Assembly: GCF_001552155.1 (NCBI RefSeq)
Contig: NZ_BCQQ01000029.1
Span: 1 to 61,506 of the forward strand
From: Actinomadura formosensis NBRC 14204
GTDB lineage: Bacteria; Actinomycetota; Actinomycetes; Streptosporangiales; Streptosporangiaceae
Length of the DNA stretch: 61,506 bases
Direction of reading: 5' to 3'
Part shown: positions 8,561-17,068 of the stretch, piece by piece
How the letters are laid out: each line of letters opens with the position of its first letter
Numbering within the stretch: the stretch's first letter is position 1
The notes under the pieces: generated by a model
What the model was told of the DNA's origin: nothing
The model's database searches: none
The model's input: the letters and a program-made list of their open reading frames with translations, nothing else
Position numbers and translations under genes: made by a program

Positions 8561-9052
8561 TCAGGGCGCGAGTACATGCGCGAACGGCAGGTTGCGGACG
8601 ACCCAGTAGACGATCAGAAGGCCGACGAACGAGTACACCACCGCCGGCTTGAACAGGACGGTCCGCATGGGCAGCCCCTGCGCCGTCATCACCGTCCACC
8701 TCACGTACAGGTAGGCGAAGACCGGCAGCATGAGGAACAGCAGCGGGTTGAACCCGAACGCGGTGCCCACGTCGCCGTGGGCCAGCGCGTAGACGAGCCG
8801 CGTCATCCCGCAGCCGGGGCAGTAGTACCCGGTCATCATCAGGAACGGGCAGCTCGGGTAGTGGCCCGCCTCGTTGGGGTCGCCCCGGAACGCCACGATC
8901 AGGGTTCCGGCGACGACGCCGCCGAGCACCGCCGCCTGGGGCAGGAGCGCCCGTGCCGGTCCGTGCCGTGCCGGTCCGTGCCGCGCGGGTCCGTGCGCGT
9001 GCTCCTGCGGTGGGACGGATACGCCAGTCACGGGGTCCACGATAGGCGACAC
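8561..9052 (-). CDS. DUF2752 membrane protein
   Basis: This protein of about 163 aa has a DUF2752-type domain: a hydrophobic helix, then CPFLMMTGYYCPGCGMTR with three cysteines including CPGC, followed by two more helices. Genes of this family often sit in actinobacterial trp clusters, but the function is unknown. The N-terminus carries three copies of a HGPAR-like pentapeptide from a 15-bp DNA repeat. I choose GTG at 9052, 14 nt past the regulator stop. GTG at 9040 or 9031 are alternatives. Frames extending further upstream run inside the regulator gene and are rejected. Confidence 0.72.
   Translation of the reverse strand: MSPIVDPVTGVSVPPQEHAHGPARHGPARHGPARALLPQAAVLGGVVAGTLIVAFRGDPNEAGHYPSCPFLMMTGYYCPGCGMTRLVYALAHGDVGTAFGFNPLLFLMLPVFAYLYVRWTVMTAQGLPMRTVLFKPAVVYSFVGLLIVYWVVRNLPFAHVLAP
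8951..8995 (-). repeat. 15-bp tandem repeat, three copies, inside the DUF2752 gene
   Basis: CCGTGCCGGTCCGTG occurs twice exactly and a third time with changes. It keeps the reading frame and gives repeated Arg-His-Gly-Pro-Ala units in the cytoplasmic N-terminus. Copy number may vary between strains. Confidence 0.75.
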
Positions 9053-9065
9053 CCCCCGAGCGCCC

Positions 9066-9734
9066 TCACCCGTCCAGGACGTAACCGACGCCGCGGACGG
9101 TCCGGATGGGGCTCCCTTCACCGAGTTTGGCGCGGAGCTGCGCGATGTGGACGTCGACCGTGCGGCTTCCGGCGCCGGCGCCCGGCCCCCACGCGGCGTC
9201 GAGGAGCTGCTCGCGGGTGAAGACGCGGCCGGGGTTGGCCATGAGGTATTCGAGGAGGTCGAACTCGGTGACGGTGAGGGTGACGCGGCGGTCGCCGACG
9301 ACGGCGATCCGGTCATGCGGGTCGAGGGCGATGGAGCCTGCCCGCAGGGGGGCGGGCGCGGCGGCGGGGGTACCGCGGCGGAGGGCCTCGGCGACGGCGC
9401 CGACGAGGGCGCGCGGGCCGAACGGGCGGGCGATGTGGTGGTCGCCGAGCACGCGGGCGGCGGCGGGGTCGAGGGGGCCGGTCACGGCGACGACCGGTGC
9501 GGGACGGGCGGCGTCGGCGACGCGCCGGTAGAGGTCGGCCGGCAGCGCGGCGGTGGACAGGTCGAGGACGACGACGTCGGGGCGGCTGTGTTCGGCGGCG
9601 GCGGGCGCCCGGCCGGGGTCGGCCTCGATCTCGACGTCGAAGCCCTCCCGGGAGAGGTAGCGGCGCTGCAACTCGGCGACGGCGGGATCGTGCTCGATCA
9701 CGAGGACGAGGCCACCGCCACCGTCGGTGCTCAT
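9066..9734 (-). CDS. OmpR-type response regulator with degenerate receiver domain
   Basis: This 222-aa protein has a receiver domain (about 8-118) and a C-terminal winged helix (about 130-222, with EFDLLEYLMANPGRVFTREQL and SRTVDVHIAQLR). The phospho-acceptor Asp58 is kept (VVVLDLS). The metal-binding pair normally reading Glu/Asp-Asp is Glu14-His15, and the conserved Lys-Pro near the end is Arg103-Pro104. Both changes suggest activity without normal phosphorylation. No histidine kinase gene is near. It overlaps the TIGR02234 gene by ATGA and lies inside the trp operon, so it could control that operon; this is inference. Confidence 0.85.
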   Translation of the reverse strand: MSTDGGGGLVLVIEHDPAVAELQRRYLSREGFDVEIEADPGRAPAAAEHSRPDVVVLDLSTAALPADLYRRVADAARPAPVVAVTGPLDPAAARVLGDHHIARPFGPRALVGAVAEALRRGTPAAAPAPLRAGSIALDPHDRIAVVGDRRVTLTVTEFDLLEYLMANPGRVFTREQLLDAAWGPGAGAGSRTVDVHIAQLRAKLGEGSPIRTVRGVGYVLDG

Positions 9735-10330
9735 GACCGCCCGTTCCGCCGGGCGGTCGGGTCCTCACCGCGGTCCAGGGAGCGCCACATCGCGGACGGG
9801 TCGTCCGGCACGGCGGCTTCCTTCGCGGCGGGCCCGCGCGGGGCTGCGCGTTCGTAGCGGGCCGACATGCCGGGCCAGCGCGTCCCGCGGGCGGCGGTGA
9901 GGAGACCGGCGGCGACCAGCAGGATCCCGCCGGCGACCGAGACCGTCCACCACAGGTTCACGTGCAGGGCCGGGTCGGCGCCGAGCTTCAGCAGGGCGCT
10001 CTTGTCGCCGGCCGCGGACAGCACGTTCGGACGCCGGACGGCGGCGGCCGACGCGCAGGCGATCCCGACGCCGAACAGCGCGATGAGGACGCCGACGGCC
10101 GCGCGCACCCGGCCGCGGGTGGCGAACAGGGCGGCGAGCCCGGCGAGGCCGGCCCAGCCGAGGGCGCCCGCCGCGCCGCCGAGGTCGCCGCCGGTGAGGG
10201 TCTGGGTGAACGGGGTGATGGCGTCCTCGGCCTTGACGGTGGCCCAGCCGCGCCCGGCGGCGAGCAGCACCAGGCCCGCGCCGGTGGCGCACAGCAGCGC
10301 CGTCAGTCCGCGTTCACGCCCGGGTGTCAT
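9731..10330 (-). CDS. TIGR02234 Trp-biosynthesis-associated membrane protein
   Basis: This 199-aa protein has four transmembrane helices (about 11-27, 52-70, 77-95 and 128-148) and a hydrophilic C-terminal tail of about 45 residues. It matches the actinobacterial Trp-operon-associated family (TIGR02234), whose role is not known. Start and stop overlap both neighbours by ATGA (10327-10330 with hisI, 9731-9734 with the regulator). A role in transport or sensing of an aromatic metabolite is possible but unproven. Confidence 0.82.
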   Translation of the reverse strand: MTPGRERGLTALLCATGAGLVLLAAGRGWATVKAEDAITPFTQTLTGGDLGGAAGALGWAGLAGLAALFATRGRVRAAVGVLIALFGVGIACASAAAVRRPNVLSAAGDKSALLKLGADPALHVNLWWTVSVAGGILLVAAGLLTAARGTRWPGMSARYERAAPRGPAAKEAAVPDDPSAMWRSLDRGEDPTARRNGRS

Positions 10331-10713
10331 GAGGTCGGGTCAGGGCGTTCCCCGACCACGGCGGGAAGGACGTCGGCGTCCCAGCAGGTGCGGTCGCCGG
10401 TGTGGCAGGCGCCCCCGACCTGGTCGACCTTCACCAGCACGGCGTCGGCGTCGCAGTCCAGCGCGACCGACTTGACCCACTGCTGGTGGCCGGAGCTCTC
10501 ACCCTTCACCCAGTACTCCTGCCGGCTGCGCGACCAGTAGGTGCAGCGGCCGGTGGTGAGGGTGCGGTGCAGGGCCTCGTCGTCCATCCAGCCGAGCATG
10601 AGCACCTCGCCGGTGTCGTACTGCTGGGCGATGGCGGGCACGAGCCCGTTCGGGTCGCGCTTCAGTCGAGCTGCGATCTTCGGGTCCAGATTGCTGGACG
10701 GTCGTACGGACAT
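10327..10713 (-). CDS. hisI: Phosphoribosyl-AMP cyclohydrolase
   Basis: HisI opens the purine ring of phosphoribosyl-AMP in histidine synthesis. This is the cyclohydrolase domain alone (128 aa); phosphoribosyl-ATP pyrophosphohydrolase (HisE) is not fused or adjacent. Zinc ligands are visible as Cys87 (LDCDAD), Cys103 (GGACHTG) and Cys110 (RTCW). The start at 10713 gives the normal N-terminus and is preceded by TAAACT at 7 nt, indicating a leaderless mRNA. It heads the trp block here; in many actinobacteria trpE lies next to hisI, but it is absent. Confidence 0.93.
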   Translation of the reverse strand: MSVRPSSNLDPKIAARLKRDPNGLVPAIAQQYDTGEVLMLGWMDDEALHRTLTTGRCTYWSRSRQEYWVKGESSGHQQWVKSVALDCDADAVLVKVDQVGGACHTGDRTCWDADVLPAVVGERPDPTS

Positions 10714-10720
10714 GACCGAG

Positions 10721-10726
10721 AGTTTA
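10721..10726 (-). promoter_or_regulatory. -10 element of leaderless hisI promoter
   Basis: TAAACT is followed by 7 nt and the hisI ATG. It would drive the hisI-trp unit. No clear -35. Confidence 0.45.
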
Positions 10727-10780
10727 TTGCAGCCGCGTCCGCCTCCGACCTCGGCGGGCGACGGCCCCCACCGGCACGAA

Positions 10781-10812
10781 GGGCCCGCTCCCCCGGCGGA
10801 GGGGGCGGGCCC
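10781..10812 (-). terminator. Terminator hairpin after the cold-shock gene
   Basis: A 12-bp stem (one G-T pair) with arms 10781-10792 and 10801-10812 and an 8-nt loop, just past the csp stop at 10833. No T tract. It separates csp from hisI. Confidence 0.65.
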
Positions 10813-10832
10813 GGACGTACGGCTATCGGGTG

Positions 10833-11039
10833 TTACAGGGGGACGACCTGGTCGGCCTGCGGGCCTCGGTTGCCCTGCGTCACCTCGAACTGGACGCGCT
10901 GATTCTCGTCCAGCGTGCGGTAGCCGGAGCTCTGAATGGCCGAGTAGTGCACGAAGACGTCCGGACCGCCGCCGTCCACGGCGATGAATCCGAAGCCCTT
11001 CTCGGCGTTGAACCACTTCACGGTGCCCTGCTGGGGCAT
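10833..11039 (-). CDS. Cold-shock domain protein
   Basis: This is a 68-aa, single OB-fold cold-shock protein that binds single-stranded RNA/DNA. The RNP1 motif is KGFGFI and RNP2 is VFVHYS, where Phe is more usual than Tyr. Length and the C-terminal [10 protein letters not shown] are typical of the CspA family. The start is set by AAGGAGA 6 nt upstream. It is a monocistronic unit flanked by terminators, with a ~100-nt leader that contains a GGGCCC inverted repeat (11064-11084). Confidence 0.93.
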   Translation of the reverse strand: MPQQGTVKWFNAEKGFGFIAVDGGGPDVFVHYSAIQSSGYRTLDENQRVQFEVTQGNRGPQADQVVPL

Positions 11040-11137
11040 GTCTTTCTCCTTGCGGCAAAACCTGGGCCCACACCTCGCGGGCCCGTGCGGTCGCTGCGGA
11101 ACGCTCTCGCCCCCGGTACGGTCCCGGAAAAGCCAAA

Positions 11138-11165
11138 ACGCCCGCTGCCATCAGTCCGCGGGCGT
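11138..11165 (-). terminator. Intrinsic terminator with T tract
   Basis: ACGCCCGC and GCGGGCGT form a perfect 8-bp stem with a 12-nt loop, followed on the minus strand by TTTGGCTTTT. It is the most classical terminator in the window and would stop transcription from the TIGR03085 gene before csp. Confidence 0.75.
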
Positions 11166-11286
11166 CTGCACGATCGAGAACCACGACTGCAACCGACCGC
11201 CCCACAGTATCACCGCTCCGCCGTAAAGCGGAGGAGCCGCAAGGCACGTGATTCTTCTCTTGGCGAACCCTGCCGTTACCTGCCCG

Positions 11287-11958
11287 TTAAAGACTCCAAC
11301 CGACCTCGGTCAGGCCCTTGACAGCGCCCGTGTCCCCGGTGATACGGACGTTCGCGACGTCCCGGCGGCCCAGCGCCCACAGGACGAGTTCGCCGACCGG
11401 GCCGTGCACGCGCACGGCTCCGCGCGGGTGCCGGCCGTGCGCCGGCACCCGCAGGCTCCGGCCGTCCGGTTGCACCAGCGTTACCTCGACCTGAACCTTT
11501 CTTAGGACAAAGCGGGCAATTTTTATCCGTCGCCAGAGCACTTCCCGGAGTTCCGGGGAGATCTCCCGCGGCTCCCAGTCGGGACGTGCGCGCAGGACGT
11601 CCTCATGGTGAACAAAGAACTCGACACCGTTCGCGATTTTGTCGACTCCAGGAAGCGCGTAGGGCGAGAACTTCGCCGGTCCGTCCCGAAAGCGTTCCAC
11701 CAGCCGGTCGAACGGGACGGACCGCGCCGTACGGCGCCGAACACGCTCGGTGTAGAAGGACAGCGGGGGCAGCAGTATTCCGGGGGCGGTGTCCGGGCGG
11801 TTCTCCCTGACGACGAGATGGGCCGCCAGGTCGCGGGCGGTCCAGCCGGCGCATTTCGTGGCCGCGTCCGGTCCCGCCTGCGCCAGCGCGGCGGCCAGCA
11901 GCAGCCGTTCGCGGCGGACGGGCCCCGGCTCGGCGGGGCCGTCCTCGGAGGTGCTCAT
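11287..11958 (-). CDS. TIGR03085-family protein (DinB/mycothiol-type fold)
   Basis: This 223-aa protein resembles the TIGR03085 branch of the maleylpyruvate isomerase/DinB-like superfamily, with the N-terminal helix bundle (CAGWTARDLAAHLVVRE with the conserved His, then VEFFVHHEDVLRARPDWEPR with HHED). The superfamily contains mycothiol-dependent enzymes, but the reaction here is unknown. The ATG at 11958 has TACGAT 6 nt upstream, so it is probably leaderless. It is divergent from the ABC exporter genes. Confidence 0.78.
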   Translation of the reverse strand: MSTSEDGPAEPGPVRRERLLLAAALAQAGPDAATKCAGWTARDLAAHLVVRENRPDTAPGILLPPLSFYTERVRRRTARSVPFDRLVERFRDGPAKFSPYALPGVDKIANGVEFFVHHEDVLRARPDWEPREISPELREVLWRRIKIARFVLRKVQVEVTLVQPDGRSLRVPAHGRHPRGAVRVHGPVGELVLWALGRRDVANVRITGDTGAVKGLTEVGWSL

Positions 11959-11964
11959 CTGGTG

Positions 11965-11970
11965 ATCGTA
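11965..11970 (-). promoter_or_regulatory. -10 element of leaderless promoter for the TIGR03085 gene
   Basis: TACGAT, then 6 nt, then ATG at 11958. The divergent gap 11959-12096 also holds GGGAC-CT-GTCCC (12058-12069), a possible operator for the ABC genes. Confidence 0.4.
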
Positions 11971-12096
11971 AGCCGTCCGGGGACCGCCGGGAATAAGCGC
12001 CGCGGCCGGATGGTAGGCAATGGGCAGGCCCGGTACACCCCCTGGCGCGGTCGCTCGGGGACCTGTCCCGGGCACCGTCGTGATCGAGGAGTCGCC

Positions 12097-13947
12097 GTGC
12101 CACCTGCGTCCAGACGCGTCAGCCCACACGTGCTCAGGGAGGGGATGGGCGTGCTGTGGGTGGCGGTGAAGGCCGAGCCCCGGGTGTTCACGGTGTCGGT
12201 GCTCGCCAGCGCCCTGTACGCGGCGATGACCGTGGCGACCGCGCGGGTGCTGGGCTGGGCGGCGGAGAAGGTCGTGCTGCCGGCGTTCGCGGCCGGGCAC
12301 ACGACGGCCGGGGCACTGGCCGGGGCCGCCGCCGTGATCATGGCGGTGGCGGCGCTGAAGGCGCTCGGCGTCGCGGGGCGCCGGTTCTACGCGGGCCTCA
12401 TGCAGTACCGGCTGCAGGCGTCCTACCGCCGTTCGGTGACCCGGCAGTACCTGCGGCTGCCACTGGCGTGGCACCACCGGCACCCGACCGGGCAACTGCT
12501 GTCGAACGCCAACGCCGACGTGGAGGCGGTGTGGGCGCCGATCGCGCCGCTGCCGATGGCGGTCGGGGTGGTGTTCATGCTGCTGATCGCGGCGGTGTCG
12601 ATCCTGGTGACGGACCCGGTGGTGGCCGCGGTCGGCTTCCTGGTCTTTCCCGCCGTCGCGCTGATCAACATCGTCTACCAGCGCCGGCTGTCACCGGTGG
12701 CGACCCGGGCGCAGCAGTTGCGCGCGGAGGTCAGCGAGGTGGCGCACGAGAGCTTCGAGGGCGGCCTGGTGGTCAAGACCCTCGGCCGGGAGGCGGCGGA
12801 GACCCGGCGCTTCGCCGAGCGGGCCGAGGCGCTGCGCGACGCCAACATCGCGGTCGGCCGGATCCGCGGGCTGTTCGACCCGGTGCTGGAGGCGCTGCCG
12901 AACCTCGGTGTGCTCGCCGTCCTGCTGATCGGGTCGGTGCGGCTGGAGTCCGGCGCGATGTCGCCGGGCGACCTGGTGAACGTCGCCTACCTGTTCACGC
13001 TGCTGTCGTGGCCGATCCGGGCGCTCGGCTGGGTGCTGGGCGAGGTGCCGCGCAGCGTCGTCGGCTGGAAGCGGGTCCGCGGCGTGCTGGACGCGAGCGG
13101 CTCCCTCCCGTACGGGGACGGGGTGCTGGGCGGCTCCGGCGCGGCGACCGAGCTGGAGGTCCGCGAGATCCGGTTCGCCTACGAGACGGCCGAGGAGAAC
13201 GGGGACGGTGAGCGCCGCGTCCTGCACGACGTGTCGTTCGCGGCGACTCCGGGCCGGACGGTCGCGGTGGTGGGCCCGACGGGGTCCGGCAAGTCGACGC
13301 TCACCTCGCTGCTGGTCCGGCTCGTCGACCCGGCGGACGGGGCCGTGCTGCTGGACGGCGTCGACCTGCGCGACGTCCGGCGCGGCGGGGTCGCGGCGAC
13401 GGCGGCGCTCGTCCCGCAGCAGACGTTCCTGTTCGACGACACCGTGCGCGGCAACGTCACGCTCGGCCTGGACGTCCCGGACGAGCGGGTCTGGGAGTCG
13501 CTGCGGCTCGCCCAGGCCGAGGGGTTCGTCGCGGCGCTCCCGGACGGGCTCGACACGAAGGTGGGCGAGCGCGGGGCGACCCTGTCGGGAGGTCAGCGGC
13601 AGCGGCTCGCGCTGGCCCGCGCGCTGGTGCGGCGGCCCCGGCTGCTCGTCCTGGACGACGCGACGTCCAGCGTCGACCCGCAGGTGGAGGCGCGCATCCT
13701 GCAGAGCCTGCGGGAGGCGCGGTCGGACGAGGCGGGCCGCGCGACCGTCGTGGTGGTCGCCTACCGCAAGGCCACGATCGCGCTGGCCGACGAGGTCGTC
13801 TACATGGAGCACGGCCGCGTCGTGGCGCGCGGCACCCACGCCGGGCTGCTGGAGGGCCCGGAGGGTTACCGCAACCTCGTCAACGCCTACGAGCGGGCCG
13901 AGGCGGAGCAAGAGGCGGTCGAAGGCGGCGAGGAGGCACTGGCATGA
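12097..13947 (+). CDS. ABC exporter half-transporter with degenerate ATPase site
   Basis: This 616-aa type-IV ABC half-exporter has six membrane helices (about 30-310) and one ATPase domain (about 365-600). Walker A is GPTGSGKST (Lys399) and the signature is a normal LSGGQ (about 496). The catalytic Glu after Walker B is Asp521 (LDDATSSVD) and the switch His is Tyr556 (VAYRK). It therefore likely cannot hydrolyse ATP in its own site but supplies a working LSGGQ to its partner. The start is GTG at 12097 with GAGGAG 5 nt upstream; in-frame sequence before it is rejected. It overlaps the next gene by ATGA. Confidence 0.88.
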   Translation: MPPASRRVSPHVLREGMGVLWVAVKAEPRVFTVSVLASALYAAMTVATARVLGWAAEKVVLPAFAAGHTTAGALAGAAAVIMAVAALKALGVAGRRFYAGLMQYRLQASYRRSVTRQYLRLPLAWHHRHPTGQLLSNANADVEAVWAPIAPLPMAVGVVFMLLIAAVSILVTDPVVAAVGFLVFPAVALINIVYQRRLSPVATRAQQLRAEVSEVAHESFEGGLVVKTLGREAAETRRFAERAEALRDANIAVGRIRGLFDPVLEALPNLGVLAVLLIGSVRLESGAMSPGDLVNVAYLFTLLSWPIRALGWVLGEVPRSVVGWKRVRGVLDASGSLPYGDGVLGGSGAATELEVREIRFAYETAEENGDGERRVLHDVSFAATPGRTVAVVGPTGSGKSTLTSLLVRLVDPADGAVLLDGVDLRDVRRGGVAATAALVPQQTFLFDDTVRGNVTLGLDVPDERVWESLRLAQAEGFVAALPDGLDTKVGERGATLSGGQRQRLALARALVRRPRLLVLDDATSSVDPQVEARILQSLREARSDEAGRATVVVVAYRKATIALADEVVYMEHGRVVARGTHAGLLEGPEGYRNLVNAYERAEAEQEAVEGGEEALA

Positions 13948-15725
13948 CGGTCCTGAACGGCACGGCGGCGGCCGAGGGCGCGATCAGCACCCTGAGACGC
14001 GGGCTGCGGCTGAGCCCGGAGTTCCGCGCGGGCCTGGCCGGGACGCTGGCGCTCGCGCTGGCGTCGACGGCGGGACGCGTGGTGGTGCCCATCGCCGTCC
14101 AGCAGACGATCGACAAGGGCCTCGGCCGCCCGGACGGCCCCGACATCGCCTTCATCCGGACGGCGGTGCTGCTGTGCGCGGCGGCCGTGCTGGTGACGGC
14201 CGTGTGCGCGTACCTGATGAACGTGCGGCTCTACAGGTCCTCCGAGGGCGGTCTCGCGGGGCTGCGGGTGCGGGCGTTCCGGCACGTCCACGACCTGTCG
14301 ATGCTCACCCAGAGCGGGGAGCGGCGGGGCGCGCTGGTGTCGCGGGTGACGAGCGACGTCGACCAGATCAGCCAGTTCATGCAGTCCGGCGGGCTGATGT
14401 TCATCGTCTCGATCGGGCAGTTGCTCGTGGCGAGCGTGCTGATGGCCGTCTACTCGTGGCCGTTGGCGCTGCTGGTGTGGGCGGCGTTCCTGCCGCTGGC
14501 GTTCGCGCTGCGCCGCTTCCAGCGGATCCTGTCGGCGGCGTACTTCGGAGTTCGGGAGCGGATGGGCGACCTGCTGGCCGCGGTCGGCGAGTCCGTCGTG
14601 GGCGCCCCGGTCATCCGCGCGTACGCCGCGGAGGAGCGCACCGGCCGGCGGGTGGACGAGACCGTCGAGGCGTACCGCTCGGCGCAGACCCGCGCGCAGG
14701 CGATGGTCGCGTTGACGTTCCCGGTCACCGAACTGGTCGCCGCCGTCGCCACCGCCGGTGTCGTCGTCGCCGGCACCCTGCTCGGCATCGCCGGGGAGGT
14801 GTCGGCCGGGAAGCTCATCGCGTTCCTGTTCCTGGTCACGCTGTTCGTCAGCCCGATGCAGACGGCCACCGAGGTCCTGAACGAGGCGCAGAACGCGGTC
14901 GCGGGCTGGCGCCGCGTGCTCGGCGTGCTGGACGCCGTCCCGGACGTCGCCGACCCGGGCGAGGCGGGCGAAACGCTGCCGCGCGGCCCGATCGAGGTGC
15001 GGTTCGAGTCGGTCGGCTTCGCCTACCCGGGCGGCCCGCCCGTCCTGCACGACGTGAACGCGGACATCGCGCCCCGCAGCCGCGTCGCGATCGTCGGCCA
15101 GACCGGCTCCGGCAAGACGACGTTCGCCAAGCTCCTCACCCGGCTCATGGACCCCGCCTCGGGCCGCATCCTGGTGGACGGGGTGCCCCTCGACCGCGTC
15201 CGCTTCTCCTCGCTGCGCGAGCGGATCGTCATGGTGCCGCAGGACGGCTTCCTGTTCGACGCGTCCCTCGGCGACAACATCCGCTACGGCAGGCCCGGCG
15301 CGTCCGATGAGGACCTCGTCCTCGCGCTCACCGAACTGGGCCTGGCCGACTGGCTGGAGGGTCTCCCGCAGGGCCTCGGCACCCCCGTGGGCCAGCGCGG
15401 CGAGTCCCTCTCGGCGGGTGAGCGGCAGTTGGTCGCCCTGGCCCGCGCCTACATCGCCGACCCGGACCTCCTCGTCCTGGACGAGGCGACCTCGGCCGTG
15501 GACCCCGCCACCGAGGTCCGCATCCAGCGCGCCCTGGACGGCGTGACGCGGGGCCGCACGGCGATCGCCATCGCCCACCGCCTCTCCACCGCCGAGGCCG
15601 CCGACGAGGTGATCGTCTTCGAAGCGGGCCGCATCGTCCAGCGGGGGTCCCACACCGAGCTGGTGAGCCGCCCCGGCGTCTACGCGGACCTGCACGCCTC
15701 CTGGATCGCCCAGCGCACCCTGTGA
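13944..15725 (+). CDS. ABC exporter half-transporter with canonical catalytic site
   Basis: This 593-aa ABC half-exporter has six membrane helices in the first ~300 residues and an ATPase domain after ~340. Walker A is GQTGSGKTT (Lys391), the catalytic Glu514 (LDEATSAVD) and switch His545 (IAHRLST) are intact, but the signature reads LSAGE (about 489) instead of LSGGQ. The defects mirror those of the upstream partner, so the two form a heterodimer with one working ATP site (its own Walker motifs plus the partner's LSGGQ). The drug, lipid or peptide carried cannot be told from sequence. The ATGA overlap ensures equal synthesis. Confidence 0.9.
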   Translation: MTVLNGTAAAEGAISTLRRGLRLSPEFRAGLAGTLALALASTAGRVVVPIAVQQTIDKGLGRPDGPDIAFIRTAVLLCAAAVLVTAVCAYLMNVRLYRSSEGGLAGLRVRAFRHVHDLSMLTQSGERRGALVSRVTSDVDQISQFMQSGGLMFIVSIGQLLVASVLMAVYSWPLALLVWAAFLPLAFALRRFQRILSAAYFGVRERMGDLLAAVGESVVGAPVIRAYAAEERTGRRVDETVEAYRSAQTRAQAMVALTFPVTELVAAVATAGVVVAGTLLGIAGEVSAGKLIAFLFLVTLFVSPMQTATEVLNEAQNAVAGWRRVLGVLDAVPDVADPGEAGETLPRGPIEVRFESVGFAYPGGPPVLHDVNADIAPRSRVAIVGQTGSGKTTFAKLLTRLMDPASGRILVDGVPLDRVRFSSLRERIVMVPQDGFLFDASLGDNIRYGRPGASDEDLVLALTELGLADWLEGLPQGLGTPVGQRGESLSAGERQLVALARAYIADPDLLVLDEATSAVDPATEVRIQRALDGVTRGRTAIAIAHRLSTAEAADEVIVFEAGRIVQRGSHTELVSRPGVYADLHASWIAQRTL

Positions 15726-15779
15726 CGGGCGAGCACAAACTACTTGCCCGTTATCTGGTCTCGTGCGCATTCTGCTGGG

Positions 15780-17036
15780 GTGAGCAATGAGGTCGTGGTG
15801 GAATCGGCGGGCACGCTGCACGGTCAGCTGCAGCGAGGTCTGGGGAGGGCCGCGCGCCGCGCGGCGGACAGGCCGGGGGCGGGCGAGTACGTGTACGCCT
15901 GCATCCGGCGGGATCCGCGGTGGGATCGGCAGTGCGAGTCACGGCGGTTGTACTACGCCCGGTTGATGGTGGACCTGGAGTTGTCGTCGGGGCCGCTGGC
16001 GGAGCATCTCTTCGATGCGGCCGACCACACCGATCCGGACGAGTGGCGGGTCGATCTGGCGTTGGGCGTGCTCGCGGACCTGGTGCGGCTGAGCCGGCGG
16101 GAGGCGGCGGTGCCGCTGCGGCGGTACGCCGAGGAGGGCGCGCAGTGGTTCGACGCGGTGGCCGAGCTGATCGACCTCGCGGATCCGTCGCTGGCGGCCG
16201 GTCTGGACGAGCTGGTGGCGGCGCGGTGCGACGACGCGGACCTGACGCTGCTGATCCCGGGCCGGCGCAACCCGGTGATCGAGGCGTGGGCGGCGCGGCA
16301 GCCGCGGGTGGCCGAGGCGCTGGCGCGGCAGCGGGAGGCGGGCCGGGCGGCGCGGCGGGCGATGGTGGCGGCCCCGGCCCGCGACACTCAGAGCGACGCG
16401 GAGCTGCTGGATCTGGCGCGGCGGCGCGGGGAGGGCGCGATCGCGGCGATCTTCGAGCTGGGCCGGCGGCGGACGCCGGCGCTGCTGGATCTGGCGGAGG
16501 AGCTGCTGCCGCAGCGGCCGAGCAGATTCGGCGGGGCGGTGTGCCGGGCGCTCGGCGAGTACGGGCCGGAGACGCTGCCGCGGGCGCGGGCGTGGGCGGC
16601 CGCGCGGGGCGGCTGCGCCGACATGGGGCTGCGGATCCTCGCCCGGTACGGCACCCGGCAGGACATCCCGCTGCTGATGGACGAGCTTCGCGGGGCCGTC
16701 GCCCGGCGCGAATGGGCCGGTGCCGCGAGCCCGATCGAGGGGCTGGGGCGGCTGCGCGCGGGCGAGGCCGTCCCGCTGTTGAAGACCGCTTGGGCCGAGT
16801 CCACCTATGCCTATCTGAGACCCCGCATCCTGACCGCGTTGACGAGAACGGCCCCGCACACGGCCGAGTCCTACACCGTCGAGGGGCTGTGGGACTGCGA
16901 AGAGGGCGTCCGCGCCGAGGCCGCCCGGTACGCGCCGCTGACCCGCGAGACGGGGCTGCGGCTGCAGCGGCTGCATCACGACGGCGCCGAGGAGCCGGAC
17001 GTGCGCGCCGCGGCGGCCGCCCGCCTGATGACCTGA
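15780..17036 (+). CDS. Helical-repeat (HEAT-like) protein of unknown function
   Basis: This soluble protein of about 418 aa is rich in Ala, Arg, Leu and Glu. Repeated helix pairs of about 30-40 residues (for example LLDLARRRGEGAIAAIFELG, LLDLAEELLP, GLRILARYG, LLKTAWAES, ILTALTRTAP) suggest a HEAT/ARM-like solenoid. No catalytic motif is seen. The start is probably GTG at 15780: CTGGGG is adjacent and CATTCT lies 6 nt upstream. An in-frame start at 15744 would add 12 residues. It stands alone between the ABC genes and a convergent gene. Role unknown; such folds usually mediate protein contacts. Confidence 0.55.
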   Translation: MSNEVVVESAGTLHGQLQRGLGRAARRAADRPGAGEYVYACIRRDPRWDRQCESRRLYYARLMVDLELSSGPLAEHLFDAADHTDPDEWRVDLALGVLADLVRLSRREAAVPLRRYAEEGAQWFDAVAELIDLADPSLAAGLDELVAARCDDADLTLLIPGRRNPVIEAWAARQPRVAEALARQREAGRAARRAMVAAPARDTQSDAELLDLARRRGEGAIAAIFELGRRRTPALLDLAEELLPQRPSRFGGAVCRALGEYGPETLPRARAWAAARGGCADMGLRILARYGTRQDIPLLMDELRGAVARREWAGAASPIEGLGRLRAGEAVPLLKTAWAESTYAYLRPRILTALTRTAPHTAESYTVEGLWDCEEGVRAEAARYAPLTRETGLRLQRLHHDGAEEPDVRAAAAARLMT

Positions 17037-17068
17037 GCACCCGCCGAGCCGCGTCGAGCCGCGTCGAG

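Noticed and set aside
8950..9000. CRISPR-like array
   Set aside because: The repeat unit is 15 bp, contiguous without spacers and coding in frame; no cas genes occur.
13208..15310. A plus-strand 700-codon frame across both ABC genes
   Set aside because: Wrong frame relative to both half-transporters and Arg/Ser-rich; the real genes carry all ABC motifs.
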